Positions 9,201 to 19,429 of a stretch of 64,000 nt of DNA are shown here, piece by piece. A model generated the notes under the pieces. That model did not search any database. It worked only from the letters and a program-made list of their open reading frames with translations, and was not told the DNA's origin. Origin of the DNA: Macrocystis pyrifera (Eukaryota; Sar; Phaeophyceae; Laminariales; Laminariaceae). Position numbers and translations under genes: made by a program. The stretch spans positions 9,236,528 to 9,300,527 of the forward strand of contig JASSKH010000020.1 of assembly GCA_031763025.1 (NCBI GenBank), read 5' to 3'. Numbering within the stretch: the stretch's first letter is position 1; each line of letters begins with the position of its first letter.

Positions 9201-10540
9201 CCTCGAGGGTCAGCAACGAAGCACATTGCAGGAGGGTGCAAAAGGAACGCTACGTCGTGGTACCCTCGTTCATATCTTTTTTAGTTTTTTAGCGATTGCA
9301 TGATAAAAAAAAAACGCACAACACAACAAATCCCCATGATGTGGCACTGCCTGCTGCGTATACAAAAATACAGAATTGTAGACACCGTTTGTGCCTCCAC
9401 CCTCCGCCACCGCACCGCTCCCCCCGCGTCGTAGGGTGAGTGGATTCGGTCGAAACCAAAGACCCCGTCATCTCTGCCTTAGGGAGTCTGGTCGTCCGGC
9501 GTACACGGTAGCCGAAGAGGCTCGCGACGCTCGTTTGGCGGCTAAAAACTAGTATACGAATCACAACATTTTTGCTCAAAGCTCGTCCTTTCACATGTAA
9601 AATAGCCCGAATCGGAATTTTGAAATTCGTTTCTGGAACGCCCAGCCCTCAGCGCACGAGCAACAGCGGACTATGTATTGGTTGTGCTCAGAAACACGAC
9701 GGAGATGTTCCATCTAACATTAGGGAGTTCCATATATTGATGTGGGATTATAGGAGAGGGATATTTAGACAGATATTCTGCGGGATAAACGGGAGGTTTA
9801 TTCCTGCAACCTGTTGGATAACAACTTGCATACGATGCATGAGCTTGTCACCCGACAGCTCGGATATAATATATGAGGAGTTCCGTGTTACTGTCTGGGG
9901 TCAACCACGCGTTCCCGTGCCAGCTGCGCCTATACCTTTAGAGATCAATCAACAGCATGAGACCGGCCACCCCAGCTCATATTACCCGCACTCTTGCCGC
10001 CATGAGTTGTCAAAAGAGACGGAGGCTGCGGCCGGTCCCGTTTCGGCCAAAGGAGAAGAGGTCCAATCCGGGTGCTGGTACCGAAAATCATAATATATTG
10101 ACCGTCACGAGCGAGCATAGATGTCGGTTGACGGCACATTTTCGCTTTGACTGGCAGCCCTCAAGGAGACCCCAACGGCCAAAGCTATCATATTTCACAA
10201 GAGGGCTTGACGGGCCAAAGGTAGGCCGTCAACCGAAATCTTTGACCACGAGACTAATTTAATTGTATGATAAATTATGTATCGGCCTTTCAACTAACTG
10301 ATCCCACTCACAGCTGACGTACTTTAAATATTTCTGTAAAACACGAGCACGGCCAGCCAGCAGACAGGGCACGGCGCAAGCATGCCCGAAGCCGCCCCTG
10401 ACACAGTCGGGCCCGGGGATCACGATGCGGCAGTTTCGTCCCGTGAGGTCAACCTCATGACGCGCTAGCACGAATAACGCAAAAAAAAATACGCCTAAGA
10501 AACACTGAGGAGCGCTGAGAGCACAGGGCCAATAATATCG
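9201..10540. other. Non-repetitive region; one 173-codon open frame, unrecognised
   Basis: The longest plus frame (9572-10093) starts MLKARPFTCKIARIGILKF and contains LCIGCAQKHDGDVPSNIREF; no family was recognised. Composition is balanced, unlike the flanking repeats, so it could be an exon. It has no convincing acceptor or donor, and overlapping frames of similar length exist. A fragment related to the 80-bp repeat (CTCACAGCTGACGTACTTTA, 10309-10328) and the CGCCCGAAGCC dispersed segment (10380-10430) follow. Confidence 0.3.
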
Positions 10541-10544
10541 CGCC

Positions 10545-10603
10545 CATATTTACAGTTTTTTTTTTGTACCGTGGATCCTATTTAACATGGTCCCCCATAA
10601 TAC
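10545..10603 (-). mobile_element. Family A MITE, right-end fragment
   Basis: TTTTTTTGTACCGTGGATCC then TATTTAACATGGTCCCCCAT and AATA. The left half is absent. Confidence 0.7.
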
Positions 10604-10920
10604 TACAATAATAGGTTGCAGACTCACGAACACGCACGAGCCACATACAGATGCCTCTCGAAAACGAAAAGTCAAGGTTCGAAGTGACATTTGTTCGAAT
10701 CAACCCTCAACCTGCATGATGTATGCGTGGGGGGGGAGGGGGGGGGGGGGCGTAACACAACTCCCCTCGTGGGAACAAACCAGTCCATTTATTTGGTACG
10801 TACTTTCTCCCGAAAGCCAGACCGACTGCCGTCCTACAGGCGTCAAGCCCTTTCTCTTTACGACTACACTCACTCCCTGCATGTTACCTGGAGTTAGAGT
10901 ACATTTAGGTTTCTTTACAG
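10604..10920. other. No gene; G homopolymer
   Basis: An interrupted G run lies at 10729-10750. The open frames here read through it and are not supported. Confidence 0.4.
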
Positions 10921-11275
10921 CGGCGTTCTACGATAGGGCTTCACGCTAATTTTCCTCACTAAAGGAACTCCATGCCTTACACCTCACCCGAAAACTGACG
11001 TCAGCAAAAAAAAATCAAATTGCATCCCGACGAATAATCCGGCGGCCCAAGCATACCCAAACGTCGTTTTTCGAAACAAGCTCGACCTTCCGACGATTTT
11101 GGGTCGAAAAACCTCGTGACCCAGAAAACGTGCTATTACGGGGGTACGTAGTTAACAGGACCTATGGTATACATTAAAACCTATATATTTACCTATTTTT
11201 ACTAACAAAATTTGGTCCCGTTAACTATGGACCCCCGTAATAGCGGAAATGTGCTTCCTCTATCGTAGAACGCGT
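10921..11275 (+). mobile_element. Family C TIR element (~250 bp), interrupted by a family A MITE
   Basis: The ends are GGCGTTCTACGATAGGG and CTCTATCGTAGAACGCG, which are inverted repeats. The internal blocks CAAATTGCATCCCGACGAAT, TTTTTCGAAACAAGCTCGAC and CTTCCGACGATTTTGGGTCG are shared with the copies at 34.02 and 15.16 kb. A family A MITE (11134-11242) sits inside near the right end, dating it after this element. No coding capacity, so it is a non-autonomous DNA element by structure. Confidence 0.8.
11134..11242 (+). mobile_element. Family A MITE nested in a family C element
   Basis: Well preserved: TATTACGGGGGTACGTAGTT...AACTATGGACCCCCGTAATA, with a TA at each outer boundary. It belongs to the subfamily whose arm reads CATAGTTAACAGG. 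Confidence 0.95.
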
Positions 11276-11409
11276 CCGCAGTACAGTGAGTATCAACAGT
11301 TACTACTGTAGCAGTAAAAGGCCCAACAAACCCAACCCTTCCTTTCAGAACCCCACCGTAAGGCTCGACAATTCAAGCATACCTAGTACTACAGCGGTTA
11401 CCGTAGTGG

Positions 11410-11519
11410 TATTACCTGGGACCATAGTAAATAGGACCTACGGAACGTACAAAAACCTGTCTATTTTCCTTTTTTTACTAGCAATATTTGGTCCTGTTTA
11501 CTATGGTCTCCCGTAGTAG
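11410..11519 (+). mobile_element. Family A MITE
   Basis: Left end ATTACCTGGGACCATAGTAA and right end TTTACTATGGTCTCCCGTAG. The interior is in plus orientation. Confidence 0.85.
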
Positions 11520-12207
11520 TAGAACATCGTTTGTTTGTTTGTTTGCTGCTGCAGAAAAACAGGCAACTATTAACAACTACCTGGTAGTACGTACATACTG
11601 TGTACTACATACAGTGGCAGTGCTGGCTATCTGTATGCACTTTGCCGATAAACCGACTGGACCATACACCGACTGAACCCACTCAACCGAACGAATATAT
11701 TTTGCTTGAAATTCCCAGGGCGGGACGCCATCAATACAACTTTCATAGGATGATATCATGGGAATAAGCACTGCACATCATCAATGTCAGGTAGCAAATG
11801 GAAACAACCTATGTTAATATTAATAGCATCGATTAGTATAGTGTTTAACGGGTCATATCTGGATACGGTTGATTGCTCGCCCATTACTGCAGCATCATAG
11901 ATTATCGATCATCTCCGGATACGACGGATTGCTCGTCTACTACTGGATACGTCACGGGTCAAATTTCCGGACATGGTTGATCGATTTAGCATACCTGGTA
12001 TATAATAAGAGGTCATCTCCGGATACGCCTGATTGTTCGCCTACTTCAGCATAATAAGTAATGTATATACGGCATGAATAATATGCAAGACATCCCCCCC
12101 CCCCCCACCTCCCAAACGAATCTCCGAGGGTAGTTCACCAGCTCTCTGATTCCTGTTACCTGATGTTACCTGATGATACACATTTGGAGAAATAGTTTAT
12201 CTACCAC
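11520..12207. other. No gene; diverged local repeats
   Basis: It contains the motif TACCTGGTA at 11578-11586 and 11992-12000, and TATTAATA at 11818. A loose ~65-bp direct repeat (ATCTCCGGATACG..TTGCTCG..CTACT) spans about 11850-12055. A C run lies at 12096-12107. Confidence 0.5.
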
Positions 12208-12316
12208 TATGACGAGGGAACATAGTAAATAGGACCTACGGTACACACAAAACCTATATATTTCCCTATTTTTACTCACAATATTTGGTCCTATTTACTA
12301 TGCCCCCCCGCAATAA
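12207..12316 (+). mobile_element. Family A MITE
   Basis: TATGACGAGGGAACATAGTA ... TACTATGCCCCCCCGCAATA, bounded by TA on both sides. Confidence 0.85.
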
Positions 12317-13177
12317 TACTGTTGTAACCCCAGCCCTGGATACGCGGGTGTGTATGTGTAACCGAAAGCCTTTAGCCGCGTGCTAAGACCGAAGGGGGGG
12401 GCGCGTGGCATGCTTAGGCCAAACAGTTTTCCTCAACAGATGAAACTTGTGATTTACACTATTAATACTATTAATATAATACTGCTGCTCCAAGTAAAGT
12501 CTCGAACATGGAATGGACTGCGTTTTCTCACACTACTTGTTGATTTACTGTAACTCATCCGGTCATTTAAACGTGCGATTTATATATATATATACTCTCT
12601 ATGGGCAATGCATGTCATTGTAAAAAACGGTTGTCATTGTATTCGGAGTCACCCCACGGTAGGGGTTGCACTTTTTGGGTGAAAGGTTTCTGACCAATTG
12701 AGTTCCTTAAGTGAGGAACTACCAGTTAGGATGAAAAACAATCACGTATATTCGTTTTAGGACTAGCGCGTACAAGTGCCGGTCGGATGAACCGAACGAA
12801 TTTCTTCCAAGTATTGTATCGGGTGAGATATTGAGTTCCCAATGTGAGGGGCTCAGGAACGTCGGGTGCACCCCTACTGTGGGATGGCTCTTCGTCGTTC
12901 GCGAGGCCAAGTTATACTACAGTATATTTCCGTTGCCATCTGCCACTGTGCAGCTCTTCTTCCAATCATACCATCCTCATGCAGAAGGGTAGCTAGTCCA
13001 ATAAGAGCCCGATGACTTGAAAGATGGAAGGCGCTATCAACCGGACCTGAATACCTGACACACATATGCCAGTATATTAGCCCCCCCCCCTTATGAATGA
13101 CTCTAAGGTCAGGTCGTATCGGATGCGGGTGTAAGGAGCTCTCCGCAAGTGAAAATCTTCAAACGATATTCGATGCT
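12317..13177. other. No gene recognised
   Basis: Two TATTAATA motifs lie at 12460-12476 and an (AT)n run at 12580-12595. The remainder shows neither coding nor repeat signal that could be assigned. Confidence 0.4.
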
Positions 13178-13290
13178 ACTACTACGGGGGTCCATAGTTA
13201 ACGGGACCAAATTTGGTTAGTAAAAATAGGCAAATATATAGGTTTTTATGTACACCATAGGCCCTGTTAACTATGGACCCCCCGTAATAT
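13178..13290 (-). mobile_element. Family A MITE
   Basis: CTACGGGGGTCCATAGTTAA...TAACTATGGACCCCCCGTAA, reverse orientation, CATAGTTAAC subfamily. Confidence 0.9.
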
Positions 13291-13517
13291 CCCATCGTAA
13301 AAAAATATACCTCGCGTCCCGACCCCAACCGAAACGCAATAAACCAGCCAGTCCTCTTTGTCTCGTACACAGCTCGTAGCGTGCGCAAAACATTTAGGCA
13401 GCAGTGCCGAAAAGTAGTGGCTCCTCCACAGTGCCGGCTGAGTATTGCCTTGTGGTGTCATAGTGCCCGTGATGTCGCTTGTGGCACACATAGGCGGGAT
13501 TCATCAGCAAGTAGTAG

Positions 13518-13627
13518 TATAGCGGGGGGCCATAGTAAACAGGTCCAAATTTTGTTGGTAACAATATGGAAATGTATGGGTATTTGTGTGTACCGTAGGT
13601 CCTATTAACTATGGTCCCCCGTAATGG
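13518..13627 (-). mobile_element. Family A MITE
   Basis: TATAGCGGGGGGCCATAGTA ... AACTATGGTCCCCCGTAATG. It is reversed. Confidence 0.9.
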
Positions 13628-13645
13628 TTGCCCAAACAGTGTTCA

Positions 13646-13862
13646 TATTACGGTAAGGGTCCATAGTAAGTAGGACCAAATATAGTTATTATTGGGGTTC
13701 ATATTTAACGAGACCAAAATTTGTTAATAAAAATACGTGAATATATAGGTTTTTATGTATACCACAGGTCCTATTAACTATGGACCCCCGTACTAGTAAA
13801 AATAGGTAAATATGTAGGCTTGTGTCCAACGTAGGTCCTATTTTCTATGTTCCCGCGTAATA
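13646..13862 (-). mobile_element. Family A MITE (outer copy) carrying a nested copy
   Basis: The outer ends are TATTACGGTAAGGGTCCATA and CTATGTTCCCGCGTAATA. The outer interior is interrupted after CCAAATATAGTTA and resumes at TAGTAAAAATAGGTAAATAT, with TA present on both sides of the insert. Comparison with intact copies (GTTAGTAAAAATAGG) shows that TA was duplicated. Confidence 0.9.
13689..13793 (-). mobile_element. Family A MITE nested in another family A MITE
   Basis: The inner copy starts TTATTGGGGTTCATATTTAA and ends CTATGGACCCCCGTAC. It has the same orientation as its host. The empty site is known from the other copies, so it defines the insertion target as the TA of GTTAGTAAAA. Confidence 0.9.
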
Positions 13863-14783
13863 GCACGATCCGCTGAACTTTCCATGCAGGTTTCCTGGGC
13901 GACGGGGAGGGGAGAGCGCGAACCAACGCCGATCGGTCGATGCATCTATACCGAGAGTTTTGACACAATCACGCACAAAAACACGCACGCACGCACGCGG
14001 GAATCTTTCTTTGAAAAAACGAAGCGTCCCAAGCGTGGATTCGAAACGAGTGTTATCTACGTATGTCTGCCTCCGGCCTTAACCCCCTGTTTTTACCTTC
14101 TTCTTCTTCAGCGTTGCCCCTCTCTGAGCCCTTCTCGAGACAAACAGCGCTGATCCTGTAGGTATCGTACGTGTGGAAGGGGGAGAAGAGCTACTCTGGC
14201 ACCTCGGATCTGAGTTTCAGCCGAGGGGGGGACAGGAGCAAGAAGGGGGAAGAGAATACGAGCATGGATGGGATGAAAGACACACGTTGAACAAAAGGCC
14301 GATCCTTGTGATAATACGCACGGTGGTGGGAGTTGCATTAGTACCCCCACAACATCTCGACATGCATTGCACGTTAGAATTTGCAAGCCCAACTGGTGGT
14401 GTGTTCGGGCCTAGGCTACGATACTGCTGTCTCTGTACAGAGTTGTTTCGAAAGCCAGCCGCGATTTGGTTGCGTTGTGCACGCCTTCAATCGTTGTTTT
14501 CGATAAAACAGGATCGTTAGCTCCATCCAAGGGTGGCGTGCGTTATCTTGCGTGTTGTTCAGTGCCACTACGTTAGTTGGTGAGACGGCTACCGAAATTT
14601 CAATGAGCGTGTCTCTGTAAGTCTATCTCGTTGTCTCAGTAGAGAGTGTCCTGTACTGTCTACTGTGTACATAATCCTACTCTTACAGCTTCGTTGATAA
14701 TTTACTAGACGTCGTGTGGATTGGGGGGAAGAGGAGGCGGACGCCCTGCTTTAGAAGTAGATAAAGCAAGTAGGCAAATGCCA
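13863..14783. other. No gene recognised
   Basis: Contains a short ACGC tandem repeat (13981-13998). A plus-strand frame at 14173-14520 and a minus-strand frame at 14108-14392 overlap and neither has recognisable motifs. Confidence 0.35.
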
Positions 14784-14881
14784 TGACGGGGGACCATCGT
14801 AAATAGGATCTATGGTATACAAAAAACCCCAAAGATTCCTCTGTTTTTACTTGGTCCTATTTACTATGGTCCCCCGTAATG
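14783..14881 (+). mobile_element. Family A MITE, internally shortened
   Basis: TGACGGGGGACCATCGTAAA...TTTACTATGGTCCCCCGTAA. Part of the interior (ACTAACAATATT) is deleted. Confidence 0.9.
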
Positions 14882-14993
14882 CCTCTTCTCGCAGAAAGTC
14901 TCGCTTACCACAAAGGTAGCTATCTCCTGTCTTCTAGATGCTTTCTCTCTCAATGCGAGGTCGCCAGTAGGCTAGGACGCAGGTAGGCAGACT

Positions 14994-15026
14994 CCCCCCC
15001 CCCCCCCCCCCCCCCCCCCCCCGTAA
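14994..15026 (-). repeat. C29 homopolymer ending in a family A terminus
   Basis: A run of 29 C ends CCGTAATAAT, identical to the right end of family A (CCCCCGTAA plus TA). The homopolymer may be an expansion of the C5 of the TIR. Confidence 0.7.
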
Positions 15027-15157
15027 TAATGTGGGCGTAAAAAAAAACAGTATCGTGGAGACATTGAAACGTCAAATGTAGCACACCAGTACGTAGGCGT
15101 GCCGAGTTGAGAAGTTGTCGACATCTTGTTGTGGGGTTTTTTACGTTTGTGGGAGGG

Positions 15158-15423
15158 ACGCGTTCTACGATAGAGGTAGCACAAGTCCGCTAAAATGTTT
15201 TCTGATGACCGACGGCGTTTCTTAGCGTAAAATCGTCGGAATGCCAGTCTTGTTTCGAAAAATGACGTGTTTGTATACTTGGTCCATGTTTGGGATTATT
15301 CATCGGGATGCGATTAGAGTTTTGCTGAAATCAGCTATCGGGTCAGGCACGGAGCTCCTTGAGGTCAAGCGAGGAGCCTCAGACGATTTGGGGTGAACTT
15401 CTATCATCGTCGTAGAACGCCTC
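15158..15423 (-). mobile_element. Family C TIR element
   Basis: The left end is ACGCGTTCTACGATAGAGG and the right end ATCGTCGTAGAACGCC. The internal blocks AAAATCGTCGGAATGCCAG, CTTGTTTCGAAAAATGACG and ATTATTCATCGGGATGCGAT are the reverse complement of those in the 10.9 and 34.0 kb copies. The minus-strand open frame at 15300-15854 starts outside and runs into this element, so it is probably not a gene. Confidence 0.75.
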
Positions 15424-16026
15424 CGTGGGGGTGAGTGACTCCCACCCTTGCCTTTCATGGTCGTTTGGATCGCCTCACCAAGGACGATAACAAGTTGTAC
15501 AGGATTACGTACACCTTCTTCGCAGTCGTTTTCGTGAACGTTTAGCGTTGGGGTGAGAGCATCGAAATCTCCACTCCCGCATCGTGCTGTGTCCTCCAAG
15601 GCGACGGCAAAAAAAGTATTAATAGCGTTCGACTGCGAGGCGATCGGAGCATCCAGACTTCCAATCGACAAAACGCCGGGAGTGGAGCCTGGATGCGGGT
15701 TTGGAGGCAAATAAACACGTGGCCATACTACTACTGTCGAGATTTTCCCATATAGACACCCCCCTTGGAGTCCGCACACTCGATTCGTTGCCGAGAAACT
15801 TCGCTCGGAATTTCGTAAGAGGGTGCCAGTTCTACAGCGTCTTGGGTGATACACCGGAAAACGGTACTTTCCAAGTAATAAGCAACATGCGAAACGTTCC
15901 CGTTCGTTGACTAGGCAACCGTAATCGCGTAACCTGTTGTTCTCGCATTAACTCACCCAGACAAAACATCCAGTCCGTGAACAAACAGCCTGCAGCAGGG
16001 CTCCAAAGATGGGCCTGAAGGAGGAC

Positions 16027-16144
16027 TATTACGAGGGAACATAGTAAATAGGACTAAATATTTACGGTAAAGATGGGTATATATATATATATATATATGT
16101 TTTTCTGTACCGTAGGTCCTGTTTAGTCTGCCCCCCCCGTGATA
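16027..16144 (-). mobile_element. Family A MITE with internal (TA)n expansion
   Basis: TATTACGAGGGAACATAGTA...CCCCCCGTGATA. The internal TATATA has expanded to about 22 bp (16078-16099), giving a longer copy. Confidence 0.85.
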
Positions 16145-16376
16145 GAAGAACAAAACCCAGCGCTAGGATACAAACAGAAAAAAAAAAAACCACGAGAGTC
16201 GTGAGATACGTATTCGAGGTTGTGTATTCATGCGTCAAACGCGCACCCGACGCATGTATATATGTGTTCTTTCGTACCGATTTTATACATGAACATACGA
16301 CGTAGGTATGCCCGACGAGCCATCTTTTGATTTTCGAAGAAATAGATCAGAATGCATATGTGTGTGACATGTTACT

Positions 16377-16485
16377 GTTACGGGGGACCATAGTAAATAG
16401 GACCAAATATTGTTAGTAAAAATTGCAAAATATATAGGTTTCTGTACGCAGCGTAGGTCCTATTTAATATGGTCCCCCCGCAGTA
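16377..16485 (-). mobile_element. Family A MITE
   Basis: GTTACGGGGGACCATAGTAA...TTAATATGGTCCCCCCGCAGTA. It is reversed. Confidence 0.9.
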
Positions 16486-16609
16486 GTTAGCATAGCCGAT
16501 CTACAGCAGTACAGCAGTAGTACACATTGTTGTGTGCGTGCGACGTTGTTGTATTTGCCCTATATGTCACCCACGACAGCGGCAGCGCCGATCACCGAAA
16601 AATCACAAC

Positions 16610-16722
16610 GATTACGGGGGACCATACGTAGTAAATAGGACCTAGGGTACACACAAAAACCTATATATTCCCCAATTTTTACTAGCAATATTTGGTCCTA
16701 TTTACCATGGCCCCTTATAATA
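16610..16722 (+). mobile_element. Family A MITE
   Basis: ATTACGGGGGACCATACGTA (4-bp internal ACGT gain in the arm) ... TTTACCATGGCCCCTTATAA. Confidence 0.9.
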
Positions 16723-16939
16723 TTCGCCGAAAGAAGAACAAGTTCACGGGGAACAACCGTTTCGTTTGGCTTGACTCTTGGATCACAAAAGAGACGAACG
16801 TTATGTAACGTCCCAGATCTCAGACCGAATCTTGAAAGATTCAGCTGCTCAAAACGACAGGTCTGGGTTGTGGAGATCGGTTCGACTAGCAGTCCGCACG
16901 CATAGAGAGCGGTAGACCCATTCTTAGCCCTGTGGAGGC

Positions 16940-17020
16940 AACAGTCCCGTTCTGGGATATACTACTTGAAATTCCAGTGGTTCGTCTCCCTAACGGTACT
17001 GCGGTCCTAAACGAGCCCTC
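16940..17020. mobile_element. Family B palindromic element, degenerate
   Basis: CAGTCCCGTTCTGGGATATA, CTACTTGAAATTCCAGTGGT and ACGGTACTGCGGTCCTAAA resemble the two arms of the palindromic elements at 40-42 kb. The arms no longer pair well. Confidence 0.55.
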
Positions 17021-17322
17021 CGGTTCAAGTCTTTCGGGTGGATGAGACCATCTGGGAAAAATAATGGCTTAGGGTCGATCTTAACGAGGAGTGGTTTTCA
17101 GGTTTTTCCAGCATTTTCCCGAAATTTCGGTATTTTCTCGGTTTGTTGTCGAGATAAGACGACAAATCCCCGGCACCGAAAAAGAAATGACGTCTCGACT
17201 TTTTTCAGGAAGTTTAGGTAAAGGCTGTAGAGGATCGGGCATCTCCACCGCCCGAGCTATGCCACCACTCGCGAGTGCACAAAGCCGACAAGGGTCGTTC
17301 CTAAGGTCATTTCGTTCGCAAG

Positions 17323-17661
17323 TCATGGCCGAACGCAGAAGGCGCAATAGCTTTCTGGGCTCTCGTGGCCGAGTTCACGAGGTGACTTCGCCGAGGCGGC
17401 CGACCGACTGAGCTCGGTAAGGGCAATAGCTGCGACTTTGTCGCGTTGGGCGTTGTAGCGTGACGGGTTGGTGATGTATTTCACTCCCCAAGGCACCTTT
17501 GACCTGCCTACGAGTCTGGCCGATGACAGTGGGACCACTGCGCGGATGGGTTCCGCGAGCGCACCTAGCTGCTGTATATAGTAGTGACGGTTATGTGCCG
17601 GGTGGACGATTGTTTCGCGAGCCAACTGAGGGACGTACTCGACAAGATTCAACCCTCCCTG
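17323..17661 (-). CDS. Possible terminal exon of an unrecognised gene
   Basis: The minus-strand frame contains NLVEYVPQLARETIVHPAHN, ALAEPIRAVVPLSS and WGVKYITNPSRYNAQRDKVA, and ends ESYCAFCVRP, stop. It has balanced composition and no repeats, unlike most of the window. Immediately upstream on that strand, GCCAATTTCAG is a plausible 3' splice site, so translation need not start at the Met near 17652. No donor-linked upstream exon was identified. It could also be a fragment of a retroelement gag-like region. The family was not recognised. Confidence 0.3.
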   Translation of the reverse strand, partial: QGGLNLVEYVPQLARETIVHPAHNRHYYIQQLGALAEPIRAVVPLSSARLVGRSKVPWGVKYITNPSRYNAQRDKVAAIALTELSRSAASAKSPRELGHESPESYCAFCVRP

Positions 17662-17883
17662 AAATTGGCGAAATGCCGAAATTTCAGAAAAAGAACGAAA
17701 TATAATATGTGTCGTTAAAATCGACCCATCACGACGAAAACACTTGGAAGCAGTAGTATAGGGTAATTTTTCATTCCTCGTAGAAGATAGTGCAATATTT
17801 CGAGACTAGCCCAGCTGAATTGCCTGTCCCAAGGTGGTCGTTGAGTGAATATGCCACTCACTGCTGTTGTCTCTGTTTGAACT

Positions 17884-17991
17884 ATTACGGGGGACCATAG
17901 TAAACAAGACCTACGGTCCACACAAAAACCTATACATTTCCCAATTTTTACTAACAATTTTTGGTCCCATTAATTATGGTCCCCCGTCATG
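17884..17991 (+). mobile_element. Family A MITE
   Basis: TATTACGGGGGACCATAGTA...AATTATGGTCCCCCGTCATG. Confidence 0.9.
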
Positions 17992-19172
17992 GAAAAATAC
18001 GCACGTTAGCTGACTATTTTGCAAGCTTTTACGTGGTGTAATATTTAATACCTCCTCCTTGGTGATACAGAACTACCTGGTTTAATATCAACTTCGATAT
18101 AAAGCGTGCAACGGGATGGGCACGATCGATCATCGTACTGGTGGTGTGCAGACACGCGTGACATCCGTTTGCTCTCGCCTGATGCTGCAAAGAGCTACTT
18201 CCGTATATCGGCAAATACTACAAGTAGCAGTTAGTTGTTGGTGTGAAGGCGGGGAAATAGGGCTCGAGACCCACCGCGAGTATTTGCAGGATCTTACATA
18301 TTGTCTTTCCTGCTACTACTACTACTGCGCCTATCACGTGTAAATCCCGAGCATCTGGCTAGGAATATATGTGCAAGAGGTGCAGAAGTACAGCAGTACT
18401 GCTAACAGTGACCGCCACGATGAAACACATAGCCAAACCACGAAGCAAATGAAATAAAACTCGTGAACCGAAAAAGCACGGAAAAACAACGAAACCGCGC
18501 TGCGACGATAGACGAAAAAGGGACAGGAATATTCAGAGCGGAGCATTTCAGAGGGCGCAATGATCATGCTAGAGGATTAGTCACCGCGCTAGGAAACGTG
18601 ACCAGGGATCATCTTAGCATACAGGGACCTTTAGGTGAAAAAAAAATCGCCAGCACGACAGGAAAAAATTGAAGAAAGCCCGCGATGAGTCTAGCATTAC
18701 ATCCATTCCGCGCTTCCCCCGACCCCCATTTTTTGGGTTTATGTGTATGTACTAATGTATTGTTAGATTCCTCGTGTGTTGCCTGCCCTTTCTAAGTTTC
18801 GCCCAGTTTGTGCCTGTCGTGCTCCTAAAAAAGTTCACAAAGCATGCTACTTATTGCATGAACTACTTACTACATGACATGAAAGGAATTTGCTAATTGT
18901 GCTACGGCATGCTCTTGAACGCGCGCCCAATGATGCTGAATGCCATGTCAGCACAACAGCGTGGTAGCTTGTATGAATCACGTGATATCAAGTGAAACGG
19001 CCGGCAGCGAAATCAACTTGTTCCCCCTTCTGGACATCTGTCGCCTCTGCTATTGGAGAGGGTTGGATAAGCGAGGTGCCTAAGCTACACCCTAGGGCAG
19101 GCAGGGCCAGACGATTGCTAGGGTAGTGACCCACCTAGACAAACCCTAGCCACTGAGCGTCCAGTAAGAGCT
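17992..19172. other. No gene recognised
   Basis: Unique-looking, moderately AT-rich DNA with short frames (60-77 codons). Nothing assignable. Confidence 0.4.
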
Positions 19173-19240
19173 GACGTTTAGCCCAGTGATCAGGGTGTAT
19201 ATCAAATAGCACAACCTGGGGTTCAAATCTCCCCGATGTC
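19173..19240 (+). tRNA. tRNA-like sequence (pseudo-tRNA or SINE head)
   Basis: GACGTT at 19173 can pair with GATGTC at 19235-19240 as an acceptor-like stem. TTAGCCCAGTGATCAGGGTG fits a D-arm/A box, and GGGGTTCAAATCTCC fits a T-arm/B box. The anticodon arm does not fold convincingly, so this is a relic rather than a working tRNA. The sequence following differs from the SINE family at 41 and 58 kb. Confidence 0.4.
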
Positions 19241-19429
19241 CTTCTTTGTAGTAGTCCCGAACGTCATGGACATCTCGGAAGTATACACCTGAAAGTATAA
19301 ATCACCAAAACGTCGGGTTTTCAAGAAAAAACGCAAGCTTGATTTGACCGAATGGGCAATCAACTCCATGGCCTGCGAACTCAACGAATAATATTATGTT
19401 GTTGTAAACTAAAAAACTTATGAAGTATG

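Noticed and set aside
15300-15854. 184-codon minus-strand frame
   Set aside because: Roughly its last third covers the family C TIR element, and no motif or splice signal supports the rest.
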